Assembly (NCBI GenBank): GCA_039619475.1 | Contig: CM077116.1 | Location: 27,229,191 to 27,293,190, forward strand | Direction of reading: 5' to 3' | Origin: Icerya purchasi | Taxonomy: Eukaryota; Arthropoda; Insecta; Hemiptera; Monophlebidae | DNA length: 64,000 nt | Shown here: in pieces, positions 12,547-24,380 of the stretch | How positions within the stretch are numbered: the first letter of the stretch is position 1 | Layout of the letters: every line of letters starts with the position of its first letter | The notes under the pieces: generated by a model | Databases searched by the model: none | Seen by the model: only the letters and a program-made list of their open reading frames with translations | Told to the model about the DNA's origin: nothing | Program-made: the position numbers and the translations under genes

Positions 12547-12744
12547 TTAGATCTTCTTTAGATATAACATTACTTCGTGTGAAACAGAATAAACATGTTC
12601 TACCATACGATTAAAATATGCGATGCTACCGTAATCAATTTGATGTTGGTAATGTACACTGCTCAAAGCGTCGAAAATGCACAAATAAGGATTATGGAAG
12701 AATTCTGATGACTGCTTGATATTTTCAGACGTGCCCGATAGCAT
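12547..12744 (-). CDS. Unidentified 65-codon ORF preceded by a splice acceptor
   Basis: The frame encodes 65 residues of balanced, non-repetitive composition (for example SSEFFHNPYLCIFDALSSV and FNRMVEHVYSVSHEVMLYL) and ends in a TAA. This is unlike the Phe/Lys/Asn-rich translations of the surrounding AT-rich intron. A good acceptor (TTCTCTACAG) lies immediately before its start on the minus strand. It could be a terminal exon of a nested gene, or a captured coding fragment. It does not join PARP1 exon 2 in the correct phase. I do not recognise the family, and chance remains possible at this length. Confidence 0.3.
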   Translation of the reverse strand: MLSGTSENIKQSSEFFHNPYLCIFDALSSVHYQHQIDYGSIAYFNRMVEHVYSVSHEVMLYLKKI

Positions 12745-13538
12745 GTGACTGTAGAGAATTTATTTACACTATTTATTCGTTAATTTAACGTACCACTTTA
12801 TAATTTATGTTGTTATTAATTACACATTATCAAATATTGTATTTGTATTTAAAAATTTATCTAGTTAAGTACGGAAAATTCATTATTAGTTAAACTTCGA
12901 TGACATGCACAAATATAACGCATCCCGCGCAAATTTGAATAAAGCAGTTTGTAAAACACGGTTCTAAAACATAGATTATGTAATTAGAAATTTATCTTTA
13001 ACATTTTAGAATTATAGGCGAGACGAAACGAAATATAAACAATTACATTCGAATCTTGAGATACAAAAGTTTTGTTAGAAATTCAGAATATTATAAAAAG
13101 AATTCCGATCATAATAAATTTTTCGCTATTAAAATACAAATTAAATATAAACTTGCAAGATTAAGATTTCTATAGATGAAACTTTAGCTTAAAGATATAT
13201 ATAAAATACAGATTGGAAAAGTAATAAATGGATCTTAAGTCAAATTAAAATACTCGTAGTTAGGTCATTTAACAGAAGAAATATCTTCTTTTTTTATAGA
13301 ACTGACCGTTCTACTATCAGAAATTACAAAGCAAAAAAGACCGATTATATATTTTTTTAATTTATCTATAGCAATTTCTTTGATTTTTAATTTTTTTTAC
13401 GCACAAGTTATTAGTATAAAAAAATTACTTTACCGATTGTTACTGTCAAAAGTGAATTATTATGATGCATGTTTCTAATCGCCGTTTATCCATACCGCAG
13501 TTAATTTATTATCAAAAAGTAAATTTACTCGCATTATA

Positions 13539-14348
13539 CATGGGGTTTGGTCCAAAAATTTCGGCCATACTCCTCTCACCGCGCGGAAAAATAAATCAAT
13601 AAAAACTAAATTACATACGCTTGTAGCGTGAATGTACATTAATTTTGAAAATTTCAGTTCGACACTTTCATATGGATACCCGTATACAGACCATCCGCGC
13701 AGTCATATCGAAATCCGCCAACGGAGTAAGAGTGAGGTTAGAAATTCGCGGTGACTTGCACGGCAACACTGTTGTGGATAAAACGAACAACATGATTAAA
13801 AAGTAGGCAGTCACATCTGATGGAGAAAAAAAAACAGTACCATTTAAACGTTTTCTGCGTGTACACATGTTTTGTGTTAACGAAGTGATTTTCACGTGAG
13901 ATTTTTGATGCCGATGTGTTTTCATGAGAATGAGCACCATGACACACTGCCAAGCAGCATACGTCGAAAATTCCATAAACGTGTTCCTCAGGCTGAGTTT
14001 GGGAAAACTTTTGAAGGTGAAACGGGTAGAAAGGTGGAACAAATATACAAAACATAACGGACGGTACTTTACGAAAGATAAAAATGTAAACGACGACAAA
14101 TGTACATTAAAATTTTATAACAAAATTGTTTTTTTTTTTTTAAACATAAAATTGCCTAGGCGCAATTCGATACGACTTTGCGCGGATGTCCAGTACGAGT
14201 ATCTATTTGAAGCTATTGGACTAAAATTTTAAAAAATGAAAGATAAAAAACATTTCACGCTACAAGCGTATGCGATTTAGTTCTCGATGACTTTTTTTTC
14301 CGCGTGATGCGAGAAATGTGACTAAAATTTTTGAACCAAAAAGTATAG
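13539..14348. mobile_element. Tc1-type DNA transposon deletion derivative with ~95-bp TIRs and TA target site
   Basis: The left end (CATGGGGTTTGGTCCAAAAAT from 13539) and the reverse complement of the right end (CTATACTTTTTGGTTCAAAAAT) match imperfectly. The match continues inward, with an especially clear shared block ACGCTTGTAGCGTGAA (about 13618-13633 and its inverse near 14260). TA dinucleotides flank both ends (13537-13538 and 14349-14350), as expected for Tc1/mariner elements. The ~620-bp interior has open frames in several directions but none recognisable as a transposase, so this looks non-autonomous. The exact right end could shift by a few bases because several TAs are adjacent. Confidence 0.6.
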
Positions 14349-14399
14349 TAATTTTAAAGACACGGAATATTGAATAAATATAGGAAGTTTACATACCTT

Positions 14400-15130
14400 A
14401 ATAAGCTGGATAAATTTTGGCGGCGGTGTTAAAAAATACATGTATCAGTTGGGATTCCGGCACTTGCTGTATGAAGTAAAATTCTGCAATATAGTAGGGG
14501 GGAAATTCTTCCCTAGTAATTTCAGAATTTTTTACCGGGTTTCACGCCATAAACGTTCGGTGTTATTGGTGTAAACCCTTGCATTTATATTAACGTATGC
14601 TTTGAAATGACTTACGGTCCGGTAGGTATAATTAGCATGTGAAAGGGGTGTGTACCCCTCCACCCATTATCAGACTGGCTAATAGAACCAGGACGATTAA
14701 CATAGTAGATAATGGAAAGTAAAGTTTCGGAACTTCGGTTGGGAACAAGAGATAAATATAGATACCAAAGGAAACATCAATAACGCCAAAAACTCATAAA
14801 CCAACCTCTTGTCTCGAAGAGAAGGCAAAGATACAAACTTCGTTTTATGAACATCGTTTCATCAATCTGAACAATTTAATCCTTACGTCCTACAGGAGTC
14901 GAATTTTTATTTAAGTAATGCACCATAAATTAACGGCAAAAGGTCCACTCGATAATCCCAACTGGGTAAATAAATGGTTACGAGGATTGTGAATGCACCG
15001 GACCGCAATAACAAACTTCTGCATATTTAATATAAATACCTTACAGCGAGACAGCCACATCCCAACCTTGGCAAATTTTTGGTAGTTACATGTAACACCG
15101 CCACCCTATCGTCGACATCGAAATTCCAGC
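14400..15130 (-). pseudogene. Merlin (ISXO2-like DDE) transposase relic
   Basis: On the minus strand a degenerate frame contains VQIDETMF (about 14865-14840), the first catalytic-aspartate motif of ISXO2/Merlin transposases. It continues as LVPNRSSETLLSIIYYVNRP followed by GSISQSD (second aspartate), about 14755-14680. Farther on, VYTNNTERLWRETR (about 14575-14535) matches the HTQNIE-x-W segment that carries the last catalytic residue. These three blocks are in the right order and spacing but in different frames with stops. Element ends were not identified. Merlin elements are cut-and-paste transposons related to bacterial IS1016. Confidence 0.62.
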
Positions 15131-16599
15131 TTCTTTGTGATGGTTAGCAAACCTTGACACGCCGACCATACCCTGAGGTATATAACAAACTGTAGTTTGT
15201 TTTAAAAAAAAGTAAAAAGAAAACGGAAATAGAGAAATTAATTGAAAGAAGAAAAGAAATCTGTAAAAATGAATTTAACCTGAAATATGGGAAAATACGA
15301 TGCCGAATATAAAACTGAATAAGTTCTTCTTTCATAAATCTAATCAAGTTGTGAAATGTAAAGTTACATGGCGTGTCGTACAATTCAATTTCGTCGGACA
15401 TAGTTTCAAATTTAAAATAAAAAAAAAACGAGATAAAACGAAACGACAAAAAAGAAGGAAAGCCAGTAAAAACAGGTTATAATAGTATTGTGATGCAAAT
15501 GAGCTGGACGATAGTTACAAATGGGCCAGGCATGCGAGACTGTAACACGTGACTAGTAATGTAACGAACTTGTAACAAACTTAAGTAAACTGTTTTGAAA
15601 TTTATAAAATTTAAATTAAATTGAAACATTTTTATTAATAAAGAATTTTGTAAATGTCTTTAAAATATCAACTTAAAATTTGTAAAATAAAAAAATAAAT
15701 TTATCATTCAATGTAAAATAATTTAAACACAAATAATTATAACTTTTTTAAAATGATAGTAAATAGTTACATTAAATATTCTGAAATTTTATCTTACATT
15801 TTAGAGTTACATTTTAATTTTAATACTTTTGAAAAATATATATTGCAGAGTAGTCTAAAGTTTTTTTTTTTTTAAATTATACATTATTTTGCTTACTAAA
15901 TTGTTTAAATAAGTTTGAAATATTTTAAAACGCAAAAAGTACAAATTTGTTTTTTATTTAATTTTCGGTAAAATATAAAATAAATTAATCGATAGTTATT
16001 CGTACAGCAATTAAACTAGAAATGAACTAAAAATTCATAACTTCATATCTATTAATATATGAACTAAAGAAGCCAATCCAAATTTAAGTGTCTGATGTAA
16101 AGATTTACTAATTTTTATTAATCCTCCTGGAAACTTCCAACACGCCTACTGTTCACATAATTTTATAAATTTTTTAATTTCTAATACGAAAATATAATAA
16201 TCCATTTATATTATTCGTATTATTTATAAAATATTAATCTCAAAAATTAAGCGAAAAACACTTAATTGTATATAAAATTATTTTTGAAACATATATATTA
16301 TGTTCTTGTATATTCTACCAGTTTACAAGAAAAAAAAGGTTTAGAAACATTATTTTTGAAGGAAATTCTGAACGTTAAAAGTTAAATCTATAAAAACACC
16401 TTCAGCTAACACTCATCAGATTGATTATTTACTCTATCTTTTAATACTTTATTTTAACATACTTTTGTCAGTGTTGAGAGAGGTCATTCCATCAAGTAAA
16501 AATCGAATTCATAACCGAATCAAAGAGAATAGTTGGTTTACCGTTTCGATATGAATTAATTATCCAGATTTATTTATACTAAAAGTTAGCACGCATTAC

Positions 16600-18850
16600 C
16601 ATTCAGATGGCCCGCCAGGTACTGCTCTAGTAAGTAGTCACTCGACTGTCAATGTGCTAGCCCACAGACAGTAGAAACGAAACAACAACCGCATGTGTTT
16701 CATACGTCCACGTCGTGCGGAGTGGTAATTTTCTGTTCGGAGGGTTCAGTTCTGATCAGGAAAGCAAAAGTAGAACTCACATCATTGACAGTAAAACGGA
16801 GGGGATACACATGCCAAGTGTGTGCCTTCTACTACATACCATGAAACATAACACCGCAGTTATATTAGCAAACTGTCAACAACTCATCCGTGACCATGTG
16901 CCCCAGTAGAATTGACGAATGTCAATTCAAAATGAGTGAGCAAGTTTCCGGCGCCCTAAAACCGGAACCCCTCGGTTAAGGGAGTAAACCCTAACAGAAA
17001 ATCTCCAGGAAGGCAAGGAGAAATCACCTGGATCACGTTTCTCAAGAAAACTGTTCTAATGGTGAACAAACAGAAATATACGGCCCTCGTCTTCGGCAGA
17101 CCTAAAATGGTCAGAAGGTGTTAAAAATCCCCGGAATGAAAATCTTGAAAAATATTTACAAAATAGGATCATAGAACGAGAGAAACACGCTTACGGCAGG
17201 CAAACTGAGAAATACAATAGAGGAAATGGACAGGTTGAAGCTAGATATACTCGGAGTTAGTCAAACGAGATAGCCCAATACAGGAAAGTTAAAATCAAAC
17301 AAGAAAACAGTTTACTTTTCAGACAGTCCACAAAAATGTAAACAAGGAGTATCGATCATAATAAAAGAAGATTTAGAACAGTACGTGAGCGATTTAATAT
17401 CATACAACGAAAATATGATACTGTTAACGTTAAAAGGAAATCCAGTAAATGTTAATGTAATACAAATTCACGTACCAACACTAGATAAAGACGAAAATGA
17501 AATAGAAAGCGTCTAACAACAGCTAAATGACTTAATAGAACTCACAAAGAATCATGAAATTAATATTATCCAATATGACTTCAACGCTAAGGTGAGCAAA
17601 GGAAGGACAGGCGATATAGTAGGTGAGTATGGTCTGAGTAAAAGAAATAAATATGGCGACAGATTAATAGAGTTCTGTCAAGAGAAAAATCTAATGATAG
17701 CTAATACATGGTTCAACCTACCTCCCAGCAGATCGTACACCTGGAAAGCGTCTGGAGATAGATTTGATCGAATAATACAAAATCAAATTAATCATATATT
17801 AGTCAACAAAAGATACAGAAACGGAATCAAAAGCGCGAAAACATATCCGGATGCTAATATCGCATCAGATCACAATTCAGTTATAATGAAAATCGAGATG
17901 AATTTAAAAGAATTAGGCAGAAAACTCGTAATAATCAAACTGATATAGAAATATTAGAAGATAAAAATACTAGACTGCAAGCAACTGAATCTTTGAATAA
18001 AAAATCACATGAGGTGCAAGACAATAGGTCGAAGGACATAGAGCAACAATGGAAAAGCATAACACGATCAATACAACGACAGCAAATAGTCTACAGGCTA
18101 TGAAGAAAACTATGAAGGAACAACAATAGATGAAAGATAAGATCTTGAGCTTAATGGAAGTAAAGCGGAAAGACAAGAACAACCAAGACGCTTATAAAGA
18201 AGTACAACAAAAAATAAAATGGAAAATAAGAGAAGCAAAAGAACAATGGATGAACGATAAGTGCAGGAAATTGAAACAACTACAAGAAAAACATGACAAA
18301 TTCAACCTAAACATTAATGGAACATTCAGACATAGATCGATAAACACTATAACGGATACGAATAACAAAATAATATTGGATAAAACAAAACAAACAGAAA
18401 CCTAGGTAAAATATATTGAGATCTTTAAAGACAACAGGAGAGAAATACGAAAAATCATTGAACTGGAATATTACTGCGTTTGGTCGGTATAGCTATATGG
18501 AATGGAGGCACGGAATATCAATAAATTCGCAAAGAAAAAACTAGCAGCGTTTGTGGTTATATCGAAGAATGATAGAAATATCATGGATGGAAAAAATCAG
18601 AAATCAAGAAATACTAAGAAGATTGAATTAAGACAATAAGAAAGCGAAAGAATGCGTATCTAGCCACATTGGGAGAAATGAAGAGTATGAAATTTTAAAA
18701 TTGGCCATGAAAGGAAAAATAGCTCGAAGAAGAAGAACCTAGATGGATGATACAAGGGAATGGACGGAAATTTGTGTACCGGAACTGCTGCACAGTATGG
18801 CCGACAGAGAATTCTCCAGCATAATAGTCGCTAACATTTGATGCAGATAA
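16600..18850 (+). mobile_element. RTE-like LINE, internally deleted
   Basis: The endonuclease part starts near 17225 (MDRLKLDILGVSQTR). The well-preserved block at 17592-17948 carries GDIVGEYGLSKRNKYGDRL, ANTWF, the SYTWKASGD segment and ASDHNSVIMKIE, which are the catalytic-domain signatures of the RTE/craniofacial-development-protein-2-like endonucleases. The linker block (18130-18405, charged and coiled) precedes reverse transcriptase in full elements. Here the sequence jumps from the linker (YIEIFKDNRREI, about 18413) to the extreme 3' end (RMIEISWMEKIRNQEILRRL at about 18567-18625, then a C-terminal block to ADREFSSIIVANI at about 18837). The catalytic reverse transcriptase is deleted. 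The GC-richer stretch at 16.6-16.9 kb is probably its 5' region. Confidence 0.75.
17592..17948 (+). pseudogene. LINE endonuclease domain fragment
   Basis: This 118-codon open piece of the RTE-like LINE begins inside the domain. The ATG at 17592 is not a true start, because the conserved QYDFNAKV (DFNAKVG type, catalytic Asp and Asn) lies just before it. Visible motifs are NKYGDRLIEFCQEKNL, NTWFNLPPSRSYTW, a variant of DYILV (NHILVNKR) and SDHNSV with the catalytic Asp-His pair. Such endonucleases nick the target DNA to prime reverse transcription. Confidence 0.72.
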
Positions 18851-19180
18851 GGCATTAACGAGAAGAATCATTCAGACTGTACTAAAATTAATGATTTTTT
18901 TCGTAAATTCGATTTATATTTTAAAACTTTTGCGATGATTTAAGGCTTTCTTTTGTTTTTTTAATTTTAGTGCTATGATTTCATGTATGAATAAAATAAA
19001 AATGTGACACTGTTGACGTATCTGCGTACACATAGTTAAATTATAGTTCACTTAAACTTTTGGTATCTGAAATTTAAAAAATTCAAAACTATTATTTTAA
19101 CAATCCAAAAAAATAATTTATTTTTTGCAGAAAAGAAAATGAGAAAAATTAGCAACACAGAATTCATTTTTTAAATTAAG

Positions 19181-19315
19181 AGGGCTCGTGAACTATGAGC
19201 ATTAATCCAGCACAAGTGAAACTTTTGTGTATTTTCAGTGTGCAAAAGCGGAACTGGAACCAGCTCCCACTTAAACGAAATACTACTGCTAAACCAACTA
19301 CGCTACGATGACTGA
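19181..19315 (-). mobile_element. tRNA-derived SINE, copy 1
   Basis: On the minus strand a tRNA-like head (TAGCGTAGTTGG A box, then a B-box-like segment with TTCC) is followed by a body that matches the copy at 36053-36187 almost throughout. The shared body includes CACACTGAAA and CCAGCAC-type blocks on the plus strand. The repeat defines a SINE family in this genome. It lies between the RTE-like LINE and PARP1 exon 2. Confidence 0.62.
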
Positions 19316-19719
19316 ATATAATATTTTGATAGTACAATAGAACTTTATCGATGTAGGATTATTCTTGACTGCAGAATTATTTTATATTTTTTTTATCTGT
19401 TATTCGATACATAAATCTAACTATGCTAAACTTTAGTGTTATGTATTTAATAAAACTCATAAACTACATAAAAACAAAATTAACAAATTATCAAAACGCC
19501 TACTGGTTTCAATAATCATTACGGTTCCATATAACCGTAGCATATTTATAATTTGCTAATTGTATTTTTATGTAATTTAAGAATTTTATTAAATAAATAA
19601 TAGTGATTTTTTACATAAATTTTTATCTTGCAAGGTCAATACAGAATAACCTGTACTCATAAACGAATACTACACGCAACGAAGTATTCAGGAACTTTAA
19701 GTATTCGTATATAACTTAC

Positions 19720-19861
19720 CAATACTTTGCTGAATTCGTTCTTGATCGTTTTGACGAATAGACTCAAAGTGCGCAATATCAGAAATCGAATTAATCCTCT
19801 GCCGTTTAAAGAAACAATCATAATGAAACCACCGAGGAGTTTTTCCATCAAACACCGGGGA
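19720..19861 (-). CDS. Parp1: PARP1 exon 2, second half of zinc finger 1
   Basis: The acceptor TTTTAG and donor G|GTAAGT bound 142 bases (47 codons plus one base, phase 1). The translation begins SPVFDGKTPRWFHYDCFFK and aligns with the second half of PARP1 Zn1, with zinc ligands H50 and C53 in WFHYDC. The following helix (SISDIAHFESIRQNDQERIQ) matches the usual position of the hydrophobic helix that packs on the finger. The 85-bp intron before this exon is unusually short for the locus. The single base G left at the exon end completes a GAG codon with exon 3. Confidence 0.92.
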
Positions 19862-19946
19862 CTAAAACAGAAATATAATCCATTTATTTAACGTTCATAA
19901 CATTTAGTACCATTGGGTACATTTAATATATTAAGCTCATTAATAC

Positions 19947-20057
19947 CTGCACCATAACAGCCAATCTTAACACATCTTTTTCTATTAATTCATTGCATCC
20001 CTTACAACGCGAACGTGCGCTTTTAGCATATTCCACGCGAAATGGCAAATCATCCAT
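19947..20057 (-). CDS. Parp1: PARP1 exon 1, start codon and first half of zinc finger 1
   Basis: The exon encodes 37 residues from the ATG at 20057 to a CAG|GTATTA donor. The product opens [20 protein letters not shown], the classic PARP1 N-terminus (RVEYAKS-x-R-x2-C-x2-C). C18 and C21 are the first two zinc ligands of Zn1; H50 and C53 follow in exon 2. In known PARP1 proteins Zn1 binds DNA breaks and couples binding to catalysis. The start is supported by its place a few residues before the RVEYAKS motif, as in other PARP1s. The exon ends in phase 0. No TATA box or clear initiator is evident just upstream, so the 5' UTR boundary is not assigned. Confidence 0.93.
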
Positions 20058-20645
20058 TATAATTTTTATTCAAAATTAACAGTGTATATAAAAAAAAACC
20101 TTCTGTAACCAAAAATAATCAAAATCAGAGACATATACCGTAAACACTACAAATCACGCGCTATACATAAACATGTTTTGAAGAAACCGTAAACGAAAAT
20201 TATACCGCCATACTTCCTTTAAAATGTCTGAAGTTTTTAGGCATTTACAATGAAACATATCGATTATTTCTTTATGAAAATACGTCAATTATTGAAGTGT
20301 TAAATTCAAACGTAAGTAAATCAAATAATAGCAATTTAAATTTTATATAGTAAAGATTAAATATTATTATTAATATTTATAAAATAAAAATTCAGTATTA
20401 CTATTATTTAACAGAATAATGTTGATTTTTTCTAATGATTTCTTTTTTACTGTTAAAATATTGCATACCTGATTTGTATGTCTATTATAAAAATGAAAAT
20501 TTAAGTATATAATCCGAACTGTAAAAATTCTAGAAATTAAGTTCATGATAAACATTTCACACTGCTACGATTACAATATATTTTTAACTAACTGGTTCCT
20601 GTTACAGATCAGATTACTTCTCTTATAAAACAGGTGTCACGGGCA

Positions 20646-21295
20646 GGGCTTGAAAGCTGAATAATAATACGGCTTATGTCCTTGAAAAATACAGCTTAAG
20701 CTTTTGGCTTTTGGCTGTTTAAATTAAAAATATGGCTTAGGCTTCCGGCTTTTGGCTGTTTAAATTTAAAATACGGCTTAAACTTTCAGCTTTCGGCTTA
20801 CGAAATGAACTTCAATAGAAGTTACTTAAAATCATTTACTAATTACTATACATCAAACTATTAAGCATTACTCCTGTAATAGGTTTTTGGTTCTTTTCCT
20901 ACTAACTTAAACGTCGCATATCATGTCTTATTTATATGTATATTCATTAATTTAGTTATATGGTAAGACTCGTGTCGGTACACATATTAAAAACTATGTC
21001 ATGAGTGCAATGTTATTGTTTATGCAAATAATTCTTTCTTTCTTCTCTTAAGCATTACTATTGAAACTTCAACTTTTTTCTTTAGGCACAAAAATAAAAG
21101 TTTTTAAAAACAATTTCTTATGCAAATAATTATGTCAAAAATGCAAAATCAAGAAATTTAAAAAAAAAGCTTAAGCCGAATATAAAGCTTAATTTAGCTT
21201 TTTCAAAAACATTCGTCTTTTGGCTGTTTAAATTTTGAATATAGCTTAAGCTTTAGGCTTTTAGCTTTTAGCTTTCGGCTGGCTTTTTAAATCAA
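20646..21295. repeat. hAT-like end with internal direct repeats
   Basis: The stretch starts CAGGGCTTGAAA, the form of many hAT transposon ends. It carries repeated subterminal motifs built on GGCTTTTGGCTGTTTAAATT followed by an AT spacer and GGCTTA. Copies lie near 20708-20750 and 20750-20785 and, in degraded form, near 21170-21290. No matching inverted right end (CAAGCCCTG) was found, so the element is truncated or the assignment is wrong. No transposase is recognisable nearby. Confidence 0.4.
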
Positions 21296-23448
21296 CTCAA
21301 CAACACCGTCACTACTGTCTGCAAGCACTTTTTTTATCTTTTAGTAAAATTTAGTGCTAAGCTAACGAAATGCAATTACACAACTTAAATTTTGATTTTT
21401 TTTTCGATCTTCAGGAATGGAAATTTTTTAAAGTCATAATGTTGTTGGTTCCTGGGCTTATGGCAATGTTTTCAGGAGACTCCAGTGTTACTACGATGTT
21501 AAACAACTGCTCACAGAAACATTCTTTGGTTTTTACTTTTTAGTGGTGCAAATCATCTACAACGACATTTGATCATCTGTTATGAGTGCATTACTAAATA
21601 CAGTGTGTGTTTGAATAATCATGCACACTTTGTTGACATTTAAAAGATATTTTCCATGGTGCCTTGTTTTTTGCATAACTCTAGGCTCATTTTGTCTAGT
21701 TCTTTACTGTAGTCCATATCATGCTCTTCAATCGTAGTCATCAGATGCAGTATTATGACAGATATTGTGAGATCAATTGTTTTATTTGACTTTGAAATTT
21801 GTTTCAACTAATCAGATATCTGTAAACAAAAATTTTGCAAAATGTATTTCATATGTTTTAATGGTAAAAATCTTGAGAGTTACTATATTTTAACTTTGAT
21901 ATTCGAATCAATAAATTAATTTTAAAAAATTGCCTTATCCAACTTAGTGTTACTAAAACATGTTCTGTTTATTAATACTAAAATAATTTCAAACGTCAAT
22001 GGAATATTTTTCGTCGCTTCCTGTTCTTTCAATTTCTTTTCATAGTGCGCCTGTATCGGAATTTGCAACACTGAAATCACTTCACTCATTTTTGTAATCA
22101 AATTTCCTTCTTCACTATCTAAAAATCATCAAATAATCAATTATCAATAATTAACAAAAAAAAAAAAATTAAGATGAAATATCTGCACTAAAGTTCTGAG
22201 TGCATAATGATGGGACTAAACCTTTCTCTTCGGCACAATCGCTTGCTTCTACGTCACTCAACCATACTGACATCGTACAACTCTTCCTGATAGTCTGAAT
22301 GTCTATGATCTTCGGGAACAATTTAATAATCACCTGTTATCCCCTCGGTTTCTTTAAAGTAGTGTCGTATACTCAGATTGTTGGTAGAAGCCAGCTCTTT
22401 CATCGCGACTTCACAGTAAATTTTCTACAACGCGCATAGTAAATCTCTCGCATGTTCACCCTAATCGGAATCTAGGCCGTTTACTTTGAAACAGAGATGA
22501 AGCTTGATCACCGATTTACTTACTTCCACCTGGTAAACAAATGCCTAGCGGCACAGATCAGAGAAACAGTCGCTAATTCACCAAGAATTAAAAGAGGTTG
22601 GTCCAGCAGAATCGTGATCCAGACTTGAGACTTCGAAACGACTGTCGACTTCCGACTTTTTTACAACAGATACTCGGTGAATTGAATGACATTGCCGCAG
22701 GCGATTATTTTCGATCAGAATTTGTAGGACAATGATGATGATTTTATGCCATTTGTTCAGCAACTGATACTACTATCAATTATTTGATTAACGACGTCTA
22801 TGAACTGGAGACCCAAAGGCAAGATTTCTCAGAGCTAGTGACAGATTAAGAAATAGAAAACTTTATTACTTCGAATATTTGTCCCTTATAGATGTTGGTG
22901 ACGAGGAGGAGAATTGACGTAGAAAATTGTTTCTAATTATTACTAGTGGTGATAATTTATCCTTATGCCTCGGTAGAATTCTTCAAATTATTCCTAAAAT
23001 GAATACATATAAATAAAGACTATAATTTAAATTACTGAAAGATTAATTTAATTAACTTTTAGTTCACAAAACTTACAACTATCAAATAACAGTAGGCGAA
23101 ATCAGAGTAATATTAATGCATTATATTAGATCTGCTATTTATAAATACTAGTAAATAATGGAAACTTAATGACGGTACCTACGCTATCAAATTGATGCAT
23201 GGATCCTTTATTGGAACTTGTTGAGTATCATTGGTGTATAAATATTACTGATTGTTTACTATATTAAATAGAACATTTTTTCGGTGAAAATTATGGAGGG
23301 TAGAGATACCTCTCCGCTACCCGCCATAGTGAAAATGAGTAATAAGTTATTCATGGTGACATATAAACAACTAAGGCTGTATTACAACAGTATTCATAAG
23401 CGCATGCGCAATGAAGAGAGGAGGGGTCCGCACTTTAATTAATAAAAA

Positions 23449-24248
23449 TTGTCAGGAACGAAACCGTATTTCATTTTCTTAACGAAACTTTCAAAGTTGC
23501 AGTAAAGTTCAAAAAAGCGCAAAAAATGACGTGTTCCCCACCCCTAGCGCCGCGAATATTGCAGCTAAAAATTTTAAACGCGGTTAAAAATATGCGCTTC
23601 CACGTATATTTCTCTAGTTTGGAACATCGGAGTTTCCAGCTTTAAAATTGAACCCTCGAGGCGCCGGAAGCTCGAGATTTTGGAAAAAAATATTTTTTTT
23701 TCCGGGCATGCGATACATCATTGAAAAGATAGCTATTTGTCGAGAACAAAACCGTATTTCATTTCCTTAACAAAACTTTCAAAGTTGCTGTAAAGCTCAA
23801 AAAAGCGCGAAAAATTGCGTGTCTCATAACGCTGCAATTGTTATAGCTAAAAATTTTAAATATAGTTAAAAATATGTGCTTCCACGTATATTTCTGTAAT
23901 TTGGAACATCCAGGTCTCCAGCTTTAAAAATAAAACTCTGGGGCTTCGAAAGCTCAAAATTTTTTAAAAAAATATTTTTTTTCCCGGGCGTGTAATACAT
24001 TGTTGGAAAGATCGCTACTTATCAGGATCGAAACCGTATTTCATTTTCTTAACGAAACTTTCAAAGTTGCCGGAAAGTTGAAAAAAACAAAAAAAATGAC
24101 GTGTCTCCCACCTAGCTCCAAGAATATTACAGCTAAAAATTTTGAACGCGGCTAAACTTATATTTCTCTAGTTTGGAACATATGGATTTTTAGTTTTAAA
24201 ATTGGACCTTTGGGGCGCCGAAAGTTCGAAATTTTGAAGAAATTTTTT
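23449..24248. repeat. Tandem array of ~285-bp units, three copies
   Basis: The segment AAACCGTATTTCATT recurs at 23461, 23749 and 24031 (spacing 288 and 282). Around it the same order of motifs is kept in each unit: CTTTCAAAGTTGC, the run AGCTAAAAATTTT, CTAGTTTGGAACAT, then a T-rich run and a GGAAAGATCGCTA-type block. Units differ by substitutions and small deletions. The array is satellite-like. It is cut at its right by another element and a final partial unit resumes at 25076. Confidence 0.85.
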
Positions 24249-24380
24249 TTTGACGTGACAACGTCTTATAAATTGGTTTGCCGGGTGACACTTGAAGAAA
24301 CTGCGTTACGCTCCGCTCACGTTATGCGCTCACAATGAGAGCGACTGAGAGGCACGCGTCCCTTCCACTCGGGCATGGTT

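Larger units (their letters stand above)
12012..19719. other. PARP1 intron 2
   Basis: It contains an unexplained acceptor-preceded ORF (12547-12744), a Tc1-type deletion element, a Merlin relic, an RTE-like LINE and a SINE, each listed separately. The remaining parts (about 12.75-13.5 kb and 15.2-16.6 kb) are AT-rich with no recognisable content. Confidence 0.7.
1..20057 (-). other. Parp1: PARP1 gene locus, 5' part (four exons and their introns)
   Basis: This is the gene-level model for the poly(ADP-ribose) polymerase 1 orthologue, a nuclear DNA-break sensor that makes ADP-ribose chains from NAD+. Four exons join in frame with GT/AG borders (the last donor is weak) and give about 203 codons covering Zn1, a basic linker and Zn2. 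Intron 1 is only 85 bp, whereas introns 2 and 3 are about 7.7 and 8.1 kb and hold most of the mobile elements in the left third of the window. Everything after Zn2 must lie left of position 1. I looked for further PARP1 exons between 1 and 3588 and found none; that stretch is filled by a LINE. Confidence 0.9.

Noticed and set aside
13668..14099. 143- and 105-codon minus-strand open frames in the Tc1-type element
   Set aside because: They overlap each other in different frames, match no transposase motif and cross no terminal structure in a meaningful way.
21700..22930. Possible minus-strand hAT transposase remnants
   Set aside because: Fragments such as MTTIEEHDMDYSKELDKM look coding, but no catalytic or dimerisation motif could be placed.
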